Of a stretch of DNA of 64,000 bases, positions 44,723-52,931 are shown one piece after another. The DNA comes from Phormidium sp. OSCR (GTDB lineage Bacteria > Cyanobacteriota > Cyanobacteriia > Cyanobacteriales > Geitlerinemataceae): the NCBI GenBank assembly GCA_001314905.1, contig LJZT01000003.1, forward strand, positions 4,392-68,391. The letters run 5' to 3'. Under the pieces are notes generated by a model. That model was not told the DNA's origin. It worked only from the letters and a program-made list of their open reading frames with translations, and did no database searches. The translations under genes and the position numbers were made by a program. Within the stretch, counting starts at the first letter, position 1. The number at the start of each line of letters is the position of its first letter.

Positions 44723-47167
44723 ATGGGTACTGCATTGGATGGGAGCCGTATGACAGCCGAGGATTCTAACCGAGATCGTTTTGGGCTGACCACGGCGAAA
44801 GTTGCTGTCATTATGATTCCCATTGTCTTAGCAATTTGGCGAGGACAAGAACTTTGGCGGCGCTACCTATCTGACTCACAGGGATTGACCGTATCTCAAT
44901 GGAGTCAACGTGAGTTCGGTCAACTTGACTTAGAATCTTGGCTAACTCTGACGTTGACGGGATTCATGGGTGTACTGACGACAATTGTGCTGACAAACAT
45001 TTTACTGTTTCTACGTCGCCTGTATCGACGGCTTCGTTCCCCACGCGGCGATCGCACCGCTGTTGAATTTGCCCTCAATCGCGAACGCCTGTTTAATCAT
45101 ACGCTGATTGAAGCGAATCCGGCATTTGTTGTCGCGATTTCTCCCTCAGGAGAGGTGCTGCGCATGAACGAAGCGATGCTGACGGCTTTGGGGTATTCCC
45201 GCCACGAAGTCCTCGGGCGAGATTATCTGTCGACGTTTATTCCCCCTGAGGAGCAACCACGGGTGCGAGAGATGTTTCAGAGCCTGGTTCATCTCCAAGA
45301 TATGACCCATAGCGAAAGTTCTCTCATGACACGGGATGGACGAATCTTGTGGGTGGCTTGGCATGGTCGCTCAGTTCGTCAATGGCCCCAGGGGTGTTGT
45401 GAATTTATTATTGGTATTGGCAATGATATCACCGATCGCCAGCGTACCATCCAAGCCCTGGCCACGGCCGAAAGCAAATATCGCAGCATTTTTGAGAACG
45501 CCATTGAAGGGATTTTTCAAATCTCTCCAGAGGGCTATTATCTCAGTGCCAATCCTGCCTTAGCAACGATTTTGGGCTATGATTCTCCGGAGCATTTGAT
45601 TCGTACCCTCGATAACATCGATCGCCAACTCTATGTTGATTCAAGTCGTCGCAGCAAACTGCTACGACTGTTACAAACCCAAAACGTTGTGTCAGGTTTT
45701 GAGGCGGAAGTCTATCGCCGCGATGGTTCAGTGGTTTGGATTTCTGAGGATGTCCGTGCGGTGCGTAACGAGCATGGAGTGTTGCTTTACTATGAGGGGT
45801 CTGTGGTGGATATCACAGAACGCAAACGCACTGAACAACGACTGCGCTATAACGCCTCTCATGATGAATTGACGGGATTATGGAACCGAGGCTGGTTTCT
45901 CTCCCAACTTGAACGCAGTTTGCGGCGATCGCGTCGTCACCAGGAGTATCGTTTCGCACTGTTATTTCTGGACTTAGATAATTTTAAAGGGGTTAATGAT
46001 AGTCTCGGTCATGTAGTGGGCGATCGCCTGCTGTTAGAAATCGCCCAACGACTCGAACTGTGTTTACGTCCGGGAGATGCTTTAGCTCGACTCGGTGGCG
46101 ATGAATTTACCATCTTGATGGAAAATATCCGCGATCTCGACGAGGCCATTGAACTGGCCGAACGGCTACAACAGTCTCTCCAAGACCCCCTTCAAGTGGC
46201 CAATCATCGTATCTTTACCCAAGTTAGCATTGGTATCGCGCCAGGAGACCCGAGTCACCGTCAACCTCAAGATTTATTACAGGATGCCGATATTGCTCTG
46301 TATCGGGCGAAAAAGCAGAAACCCAGCCAAGGCTATGTCCTGTTCGATCGCACCATGCGCAGTGAAACCGTACGACGGCTGCAACTCGAAACGGACCTGC
46401 GAGGAGCGATTAATCGCAATGAACTCAATGTGGTGTATCAACCCATTGTCTGTCTCAAAAGCTTAACCGTGACTGGATTTGAAGCCCTCGTCCGCTGGCG
46501 ACATCCCCAGTATGGGAATATCTCTCCTTCCGAGTTTATCCCCATTTCCGAGGAAAGTGGCTCAATTCAAGCCCTGGGAGCCTGGGTATTACGCACCGCT
46601 GGCTATCAACTGCGATCTTGGCAAGAAACAGTGAGCGGCTGCGATCGCCTCTCGATGAGCATTAATCTCTCGGGAAAACAACTCTCGCCGGCCTTTATTG
46701 AGCAACTCGATACCCTTTTAGCCGAAACCCATCTCGATGGACAAACCCTAAAACTCGAAATCACTGAAACCGCCTTGATGGAAGATGTTGATACGGCCAT
46801 CGGCCTGCTCGAACAAATCCAACAGCGTCAAGTCGTCCTTTGTCTCGACGATTTTGGCACTGGCTATTGTTCTCTTAACTATCTACACCGCTTTCCCATA
46901 CAAATTCTGAAATTAGATCGCTCCTTTATCGAGCGGTTGTTTAACGGCGATGGCCAGCCTCCCATTGTGCAGGCGATCGTCAATTTGGCTCAACACTTAC
47001 AGATTAAAACCATCGCTGAAGGCATTGAAAATCTACAGCAACTGCAATACCTACAAAATCTCGGTTGTCATTACGGACAAGGATATTGGTTCTCCCGTCC
47101 CCTTGCATCCCAAGCAGCCGAAGCGATCTTACAACAGCAGTTTGATCCCAAAGCCTTAGTCCGTTAA
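44723..47167 (+). CDS. Membrane-bound PAS-PAS-GGDEF-EAL c-di-GMP enzyme
   Basis: 814 residues. Two membrane segments (about 24-40 and 72-97) precede two PAS domains (about 125-245 and 250-370). The diguanylate cyclase domain has an intact GGDEF at about 458 and a product-inhibition site RxxD (RPGD) five residues before it. The phosphodiesterase domain has EALVRW at about 587, KLEITETALM, DDFGTGYCSL, LKLDRSFI and IAEGIE, all needed for activity. Both making and breaking c-di-GMP are therefore possible. The PAS ligands are unknown. A start at a later ATG (residue 10) is possible. Confidence 0.93.
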   Translation: MGTALDGSRMTAEDSNRDRFGLTTAKVAVIMIPIVLAIWRGQELWRRYLSDSQGLTVSQWSQREFGQLDLESWLTLTLTGFMGVLTTIVLTNILLFLRRLYRRLRSPRGDRTAVEFALNRERLFNHTLIEANPAFVVAISPSGEVLRMNEAMLTALGYSRHEVLGRDYLSTFIPPEEQPRVREMFQSLVHLQDMTHSESSLMTRDGRILWVAWHGRSVRQWPQGCCEFIIGIGNDITDRQRTIQALATAESKYRSIFENAIEGIFQISPEGYYLSANPALATILGYDSPEHLIRTLDNIDRQLYVDSSRRSKLLRLLQTQNVVSGFEAEVYRRDGSVVWISEDVRAVRNEHGVLLYYEGSVVDITERKRTEQRLRYNASHDELTGLWNRGWFLSQLERSLRRSRRHQEYRFALLFLDLDNFKGVNDSLGHVVGDRLLLEIAQRLELCLRPGDALARLGGDEFTILMENIRDLDEAIELAERLQQSLQDPLQVANHRIFTQVSIGIAPGDPSHRQPQDLLQDADIALYRAKKQKPSQGYVLFDRTMRSETVRRLQLETDLRGAINRNELNVVYQPIVCLKSLTVTGFEALVRWRHPQYGNISPSEFIPISEESGSIQALGAWVLRTAGYQLRSWQETVSGCDRLSMSINLSGKQLSPAFIEQLDTLLAETHLDGQTLKLEITETALMEDVDTAIGLLEQIQQRQVVLCLDDFGTGYCSLNYLHRFPIQILKLDRSFIERLFNGDGQPPIVQAIVNLAQHLQIKTIAEGIENLQQLQYLQNLGCHYGQGYWFSRPLASQAAEAILQQQFDPKALVR

Positions 47168-47565
47168 AACCGGCGGTATCCTCGTCTTCTTGGCTGATGC
47201 TGAGTCATCTCATCTGACGTTGCGAGTTTTTTCGCGTCACCTCAATGTCAAGCGACAGTCATAGGATTGACAAACCTGATGATATCGTGTAACGCTAATG
47301 CCTAAATTTAGGCGTTGATCCGTTGGCGATCGCGCCTCAGGGTGCATCGTTCCTGGCCTGGAGCGAAATGATAAAGGTTCTTGACCTGATTCAAGCTGTT
47401 GAGACCTCATGTTCTAGGTTTTGGATAAAATCAAAACCAACCTTTCATCTCTACTGAGCTGAGACTGTCGTTCTGGAGGACAGACCCATTAATCGTTCTT
47501 TTGACTCTAAGGAACTCCGTTCCCCCTATCCCAACACCAATCGTCCTGATACTGCACATCCCCCT
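47168..47565. other. Intergenic region before murA
   Basis: 398 bases with no credible gene. A 12-bp palindrome CCTAAATTTAGG lies at 47301-47312, flanked by AACGC (47291-47295) and GCGTT (47312-47316). The murA promoter should lie here. Confidence 0.4.
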
Positions 47566-48894
47566 ATGCCAAGCAACACGCAAGAACTGACCGCCGCTAC
47601 GGAAGTGACTGAGTCCGTTCTGCATATTTGGGGACGGCAGTCTCTCACTGGAGACGTCACCATCAGCGGCGCTAAAAACGCTGCCCTGGCCCTGATTGCC
47701 GGCGCCTTGCTCTGCCCCGAAACCTGTCGCCTACGCAATGTCCCTGGACTGGTTGACATTGCTCGAATGGCGCAAATTGTCAGCGCCTTAGGGGTTAAGC
47801 TGCGCCGTGACGGGGATCTGATGGAAATCGATGCAACCCATATCGGTCAATCCCAAGCTCCCTACGAACTCGTTAGTCAACTCAGGGCCAGTTTCTTCGT
47901 CATTGGTCCGCTGCTGGCTCGCCTGGGTGTGGCGAATGTTCCCCTTCCCGGTGGCTGCGCCATCGGCGCTCGTCCCGTTGACTTGCACGTTCGTGGCCTA
48001 CAGGCCCTCGGGGCTGATGTTCAAATTCAACATGGTGTTGTCCGAGCCTGCATCGCCGGTGGACGACGTCGCTTGCAAGGGGCCAAAATTTATCTCGACT
48101 ATCCCAGTGTCGGTGCTACGGAAACCCTAATGATGGCCGCTACCCTCGCTGATGGGGAAACCATCCTCGATAATGCGGCTCAAGAACCTGAAGTTATTGA
48201 TTTAGCTAACTTCTGTCGCGCCATGGGGGCGCACATTCAAGGTGCGGGAACCAAAACGATTCGGATTCAGGGAGTTCCTAAACTCCATACAGCCGACTAC
48301 AGCATTGTCCCCGATCGCATTGAAGCCGGCACGTTTCTGGTGGCGGGCGCCATTACCCAGTCCGAGATTAGCCTCTCACCGGTCATTCCTGACCATCTAA
48401 CGGCTGCCATTGCCAAGTTACGTACCGCAGGGACTCAGGTGGTCATGGATGCTCCTGACCGCCTGCGAGTCATCCCTGGGGCGATCGAAGCGGTCGATAT
48501 CGAAACCCAACCCTTTCCCGGATTCCCTACTGATATGCAGGCCCAATTTATGGCCCTACTCACCCTCAGTGACGGTAGCAGTGTGATCACGGAAACGGTC
48601 TTTGAAAATCGCCTGCGTCATGTGGCGGAATTGCAGCGGATGGGGGCTGATATTCGCGTTAAAGGCAATATTGCCGTAGTTCGTGGGGTTCCTATGCTCT
48701 CAGGCGCTCCCGTGGTGGCCACGGATTTACGAGCCTCAGCCGCTCTGGTGTTAGCTGGATTAGCGGCTGAAGGCAAAACCATTGTCCAGGAGTTACGACA
48801 TCTCGATCGCGGCTACGAAAATCTAGCCGGAAAACTCCAAAAACTCGGCGCTCAGGTCGAACGAGTGGCCATCACCAACGACAGCACCCCCTAA
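47566..48894 (+). CDS. murA: UDP-N-acetylglucosamine 1-carboxyvinyltransferase
   Basis: 442 residues. It transfers enolpyruvate from PEP to UDP-GlcNAc, the first committed peptidoglycan step. The N-terminal [19 protein letters not shown] carries the Lys-Asn substrate pair. The catalytic loop [16 protein letters not shown] has Cys131, the residue attacked by fosfomycin, so this enzyme is of the sensitive type. Other family motifs are [13 protein letters not shown] and [13 protein letters not shown]. The first ~18 residues are a variable extension. Confidence 0.97.
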   Translation: MPSNTQELTAATEVTESVLHIWGRQSLTGDVTISGAKNAALALIAGALLCPETCRLRNVPGLVDIARMAQIVSALGVKLRRDGDLMEIDATHIGQSQAPYELVSQLRASFFVIGPLLARLGVANVPLPGGCAIGARPVDLHVRGLQALGADVQIQHGVVRACIAGGRRRLQGAKIYLDYPSVGATETLMMAATLADGETILDNAAQEPEVIDLANFCRAMGAHIQGAGTKTIRIQGVPKLHTADYSIVPDRIEAGTFLVAGAITQSEISLSPVIPDHLTAAIAKLRTAGTQVVMDAPDRLRVIPGAIEAVDIETQPFPGFPTDMQAQFMALLTLSDGSSVITETVFENRLRHVAELQRMGADIRVKGNIAVVRGVPMLSGAPVVATDLRASAALVLAGLAAEGKTIVQELRHLDRGYENLAGKLQKLGAQVERVAITNDSTP

Positions 48895-49029
48895 CCTTCA
48901 TCGGATAGAGCTTGAAAAATAGACAGTTGAAAATGGACGGTTAAAAGTAGTAAAACACTTGCTAAGCAAGGTTTACTACCATTATCGCTGTATTATTTCA
49001 TCTGACTAGCGACAATAAGTCACTAGCCC

Positions 49030-49064
49030 AAACAGTGAGCCATCGTTGGATTGACTCACTGTTT
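49030..49064 (+). terminator. Probable murA terminator
   Basis: A 10-bp perfect stem, AAACAGTGAG at 49030-49039 with 49055-49064, is followed by GCCTTTT. Confidence 0.65.
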
Positions 49065-49089
49065 GCCTTTTAGGGCCGCCTATCAACTA

Positions 49090-49117
49090 TTCACTATTCA
49101 CTATTCACTATTAACTA
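49090..49117. repeat. Four heptamer repeats (TTCACTA)
   Basis: Three perfect TTCACTA units and one TTAACTA, one base away from the TTCCCTA repeat at 28960. It lies 50 bp upstream of the M48 protease gene. Confidence 0.85.
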
Positions 49118-49166
49118 TTCCAAACTATGTACACTTAGACAAGATTAGTTTTTCCTCCTCCTCATC

Positions 49167-50042
49167 ATGTCTTTTCCCAAAACCCTCTTGCTGGGGCTAA
49201 AGTCGGAACAGTTCCGTCATCCCCTCGATTTACAGGCCACCACAGCCCTAAAACAGATTCCTGGCGTCGATTTACTGGTGCGAAATTTGTTGGGGGCTTT
49301 GGGAGAACAGTATTTTTATCTCGAAAATATCGCCTCGGGGGTGCGCGTCAGCGAACAGCAACTCCCCGAACTGCATCAGTTACTGGTTGAGGCGGCAAAG
49401 GTGTTGGATGTCGAAGCACCGCAATTGTATGTCCGCCAACATCCAGTGCCGAATGCCTACACCTTTGCCATGCGGGGACGACAAGCCTTTGTGGTGCTGC
49501 ATACCTCGTTAATTGAACTGTTAACCCCCGAAGAAACCCAGGCTGTGATTGCCCATGAATTGGGACATCTCAAATGCGAACATGGGGTCTATTTGACCTT
49601 AGCCAACTTAATTACCCTCGCGGTGGGGCAAGTGCCAAATTGGGGAACCCTCGTGGCCCAGAGTTTACAGGCGCAAATGTTGGAATGGCTGCGCTGTGCC
49701 GAGTTTAGCTGCGATCGCGCCGCCTTGTTAGCCACCCAAAACCCTCGCACCGTCATGTCAGTGTTGATGAAACTGGCCGGCGGTTCCCCAACACTCTCCC
49801 CACAGTTGAACCTAGATGCCTTCCTAGAACAAGCCCGCTCCTATGATGACATCAGCGATGATGCCCTCGGAGACGCCCTCAAACAACTGCAAACCGAACA
49901 ATTGAGCCATCCAGTTCCAGTTCTACGAGCGCGGGAGATTGATCGCTGGGCCAGCAGCCAAAATTATTCTGACTTGTTAAATCAGAGTAAAAGGTGCTAT
50001 AGTGACAAAACCAACGCAACGGGCGGATGGCGAAATTGGTAG
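49167..50042 (+). CDS. M48-family zinc metalloprotease whose 3' end overlaps tRNA-Leu
   Basis: 291 residues. The zinc site is His130-Glu131-His134 in VIAHELGHLKCEHG, and the third ligand Glu is in RCAEFSCDRAALLA. It resembles the HtpX/M48 group, but only weak hydrophobic stretches are seen (LTLANLITLAV). The normal-looking family end is near REIDRWASSQNYSDLL. The last ~15 residues are encoded by the tRNA-Leu promoter and first 22 bases of the tRNA; the stop is at 50040-50042, inside the tRNA D-arm. Confidence 0.9.
   Translation: MSFPKTLLLGLKSEQFRHPLDLQATTALKQIPGVDLLVRNLLGALGEQYFYLENIASGVRVSEQQLPELHQLLVEAAKVLDVEAPQLYVRQHPVPNAYTFAMRGRQAFVVLHTSLIELLTPEETQAVIAHELGHLKCEHGVYLTLANLITLAVGQVPNWGTLVAQSLQAQMLEWLRCAEFSCDRAALLATQNPRTVMSVLMKLAGGSPTLSPQLNLDAFLEQARSYDDISDDALGDALKQLQTEQLSHPVPVLRAREIDRWASSQNYSDLLNQSKRCYSDKTNATGGWRNW
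49974..50003 (+). promoter_or_regulatory. Candidate tRNA-Leu promoter inside the protease gene
   Basis: -35 TTGTTA (49974-49979), 18-base spacer, extended -10 TGCTATAGT with TATAGT at 49998-50003. Transcription would start near 50010, about 11 bases before the tRNA. Confidence 0.6.
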
Positions 50043-50102
50043 ACGCACCACACTCAAAATGTGGCGGCTTCGGCCGTGAGAGTTCGAGTCTCTCTCTGCC
50101 CA
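50021..50102 (+). tRNA. tRNA-Leu (CAA)
   Basis: 82 nt. Acceptor GGGCGGA/TCTGCCC, anticodon stem CCACA/TGTGG with loop CTCAAAA giving anticodon CAA (TTG codon). A class II variable arm (CGGCTTCGGCCG) and T-arm GAGAGTTCGAGTCTCTC are present. No intron and no encoded CCA. Confidence 0.96.
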
Positions 50103-50118
50103 TTCAAAAATCAAGGCA

Positions 50119-50152
50119 AAAAGGCTAGGGGTAAGACCACCTCTAGCCTTTT
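50119..50152 (+). terminator. tRNA-Leu terminator
   Basis: AAAAGGCTAG at 50119-50128 pairs with CTAGCCTTTT at 50143-50152, a 10-bp stem ending in TTTT, 17 bases after the tRNA. Confidence 0.8.
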
Positions 50153-50265
50153 GCTATGGGAACGGCGATGTCACCCGGCTGGGATGTCTGAAGCAGCCGG
50201 CGGGAACCCTGCTATAACAGAGAGGGGCGATCGCCCTTGCGGACTGCCTAGGAACCTCAATTGTT

Positions 50266-51069
50266 ATGACTGTCGATAAATCTCTCTCAACGGCTAACCC
50301 CTCAACAGCCACATCCGGCTCATCCTGGTTTGCCAAAGCGGCGATCGCCGTGTTCGTGATTTTGCTCCTCCTCGGTGCAATTCCCAAATATCTGCAAGGG
50401 AAACCTCCCATTGACGCCATTCCCGAGGCTCCAATTTCCTCCCTACAACAGCTCACAGAAGAAGGATTAAGCCTGGAAAATTGGACCAGCGTTGATCGTC
50501 AGAACGTACGGCTTGGTCCCAACGACTGGGTTATGCAAACCCTGACCTGGGACAGCAATCAATCCACAGAAGCCCCGAGCGATTGCGGGTCCCGTACCCG
50601 TTGCGATCGCGCCACCATCCTCATGAGTCCCCAGCGCGTCCAAACCGGGACCTCCGCCCAACCTCAGATGGAATGGCTTGACGTGCGGGGACTCGGACGA
50701 GCCCAGGGACAAACCTGGACTGAAGACCAATATCAACAGATTGAATTTAGCCCGAGCAACACCCCCGGACAAGAGACAACCGTTCACGTCCGCTACTTCC
50801 GAGGCCGAACCGAACAGCGCAGCTTTGCCATTGCCCAATGGTATGCTTGGGAAAGCGGTGGCAATCCCAGCCTAGTGCGTTGGTTTTGGCGCGATCGCAT
50901 GGCTCGCATACAAGGTCGTCGCCTTCCCTGGGTAGCCGTATCTCTAATTGTTCCCATCGAGCATCTCAGCCCCGTCGAAGCCGCCCGTCCCTTCATCAAA
51001 GCCTTTGCCCAAGAGGTTCATGAAGCTCTCATCGAACAGGGCTTCACCGCCGAGACAAGCTCCCAATAA
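50266..51069 (+). CDS. EpsI-like, cyanoexosortase-associated protein (tentative)
   Basis: 267 residues. One N-terminal membrane segment (about 23-43, AKAAIAVFVILLLLGAIPKY) and a periplasmic domain: LTEEGLSLENWTSVDRQNVR, GPNDWVMQTLTW, and a closing PVEAARPFIKAFAQEVHEAL. This matches my memory of proteins encoded beside cyanobacterial exosortases. No exosortase is in the window. The exopolysaccharide export genes that follow on the same strand fit that context. The alternative is an unknown anchored protein. Confidence 0.6.
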   Translation: MTVDKSLSTANPSTATSGSSWFAKAAIAVFVILLLLGAIPKYLQGKPPIDAIPEAPISSLQQLTEEGLSLENWTSVDRQNVRLGPNDWVMQTLTWDSNQSTEAPSDCGSRTRCDRATILMSPQRVQTGTSAQPQMEWLDVRGLGRAQGQTWTEDQYQQIEFSPSNTPGQETTVHVRYFRGRTEQRSFAIAQWYAWESGGNPSLVRWFWRDRMARIQGRRLPWVAVSLIVPIEHLSPVEAARPFIKAFAQEVHEALIEQGFTAETSSQ

Positions 51070-51125
51070 CGCTGTCAAGGACTATTCCAGGGGTATTCCA
51101 GGGGATCTGCATCTTCTACCCCGCC

Positions 51126-52862
51126 ATGTCCTCTCGAAGCCCGAGATTCGCCATGACCCAGTTTCCCTTTCTCTCCTTCCTCTCCTTCCCCTCCTGGCGT
51201 TGTCGTACCGCCGTGGTCTCCGGTGCCGTACTCCTGGCCATTCAAGTGCTGCCCATGGCCAAGGCGATCGCCCAAATTCAGACGCTTCCCGCAATCCAGG
51301 ACTCCCCCGACAACGAGACAACTGGCGAACCCGAAGCCAATCCACAGATCCTAGATCCCAGCGTTCCTCAACCGCGATTCTCGCCTCAATGGCAACAAAT
51401 CGAGACCCAGTCAGAAGCGCAACATCGCCAAACCATGGACTATTTAGAGACGTGGTTACGCGATCGCCTCGACCAATTCCCCGCCTCCGAACAACTTCCC
51501 CGAGCCATCCTTCAAGATCCCCGGCGACCTCAATCCGAGGATGTTCCCATTGACAGTGTGGACTGGGAAGAATATCGCCTCGACATCGGCGACGGAGTGT
51601 CTATTGTTGTCCAACCCCCCTTTGAAGACCTCAGCACCACCGCCCAACTCTCCTTCCAAGGAACCATCTTCGTTCCCCTCCTCGGAACCATCAACCTACA
51701 AGGTTTAACCGTTGACGAAGCCGCCGACTTCCTCGAAGACTCCCTCAACCAATTCGTCGTCAACCCCGAAGTTCAGGTGGTTCTCGCCCAACCACGGGAA
51801 TCTCAAATCACCGTCACCGGTGAAGTTGAACGGCCCGGATTCTTCCCCATCGCCCCCAACTCTCCCCTCGTTCAAGCCCTCCTGACCGCCGGTGGCGTGA
51901 CCATGGATGCCGACCTGCGACAAGTCACCGTGGAGCGACGGTTTCCGAACGGAGAACAGATCACTCAAACCTTTGACCTCCATACTCCCCTCATTCTCGG
52001 CCAAGCCATTCCCGACGTGCGGCTACGGGATGGAGATGTGATTCGGGTTCCCACTCGACCCCGAGAATTTGACTCCAACTACGATCGCGACATCCTGCAA
52101 CGAACCGCCCTCGTCTCCACCACCGCCCAACCCATCGCCATCACTATCACCGGTGAAGTGGTGCGTCCCGGCTTCTACGACTTTTCTTCTCGTCCCGCCC
52201 CCGAAGTTGATGGTGCTCTCGTGGCGGCCCAGGGAACCAAAACCACCGCTGACCTGCGACGTATTCTCGTCCGTCGTCGCCTTCCTGATGGGACGGCGAT
52301 CGAACGAGAACTGGATCTGTTTACCCCCCTCCTCGAAGGACGGCCCCTCCCCGAACTGGGTCTCGAAGATGGCGACGTGATTATTGTCCCCGAAATTCGC
52401 CCCGAAGACCGAGAGGATTACGATGCCGAACTAATGACCCGCACCAGTCTCTCCCAACAACGCATTGTCGTGCGTTTAATCAGTCGTCCCGGGAACTCCG
52501 CCGGACGACAAGATTTACCCGCAGGTAGTCGCTTAGCCGATGCCGTGGCCGGCGTTCCCCTCAATACCGCTCGCTTAGGTCGAGTGGCGCTAATTCGCTT
52601 TGATGAAGAAGCCGGCGAACCCGTCACTCGACATTACAATGTACGAGAAGCCATCATGGGGAATATGGAGGAAAATCCCCTGCTGCAAGATCGAGATGTG
52701 ATCGTCGTCGGACGAAACCTGATTACCCAACTCGGCAACTTCCTCAATACCTTTACCCAACCCTTCCGAGATGTCTTAGGATTTCTCTTATTCTTTGATC
52801 AACTCTCCAATAGTGCGGATAATCTATTTGGTCCGGGAGGTGATACAAATAATGAAAACTAA
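51126..52862 (+). CDS. Polysaccharide export protein (Wza-like) with SLBB repeats
   Basis: 578 residues from 51126, or 569 from ATG 51153. A signal peptide (RTAVVSGAVLLAIQVLPMAKA) leads to the Poly_export domain (about 130-225: YRLDIGDGVSIVVQPPFEDL, FVPLLGTINLQGLTVDEAA). SLBB domains follow: ITVTGEVERPGFFPIAPNS, a second with ITITGEVVRPGFYDF, and a third region near 440. A hydrophobic C-terminal stretch ends the protein. It forms the outer-membrane channel for exopolysaccharide. The Wzc-like gene follows 69 bp later. Confidence 0.92.
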   Translation: MSSRSPRFAMTQFPFLSFLSFPSWRCRTAVVSGAVLLAIQVLPMAKAIAQIQTLPAIQDSPDNETTGEPEANPQILDPSVPQPRFSPQWQQIETQSEAQHRQTMDYLETWLRDRLDQFPASEQLPRAILQDPRRPQSEDVPIDSVDWEEYRLDIGDGVSIVVQPPFEDLSTTAQLSFQGTIFVPLLGTINLQGLTVDEAADFLEDSLNQFVVNPEVQVVLAQPRESQITVTGEVERPGFFPIAPNSPLVQALLTAGGVTMDADLRQVTVERRFPNGEQITQTFDLHTPLILGQAIPDVRLRDGDVIRVPTRPREFDSNYDRDILQRTALVSTTAQPIAITITGEVVRPGFYDFSSRPAPEVDGALVAAQGTKTTADLRRILVRRRLPDGTAIERELDLFTPLLEGRPLPELGLEDGDVIIVPEIRPEDREDYDAELMTRTSLSQQRIVVRLISRPGNSAGRQDLPAGSRLADAVAGVPLNTARLGRVALIRFDEEAGEPVTRHYNVREAIMGNMEENPLLQDRDVIVVGRNLITQLGNFLNTFTQPFRDVLGFLLFFDQLSNSADNLFGPGGDTNNEN

Positions 52863-52931
52863 GCCTTTGACGGTCAACTCACCGTCTCTAACCTCTAAAC
52901 TATAAATAGGACTCAACTAGGTAAATCAACT

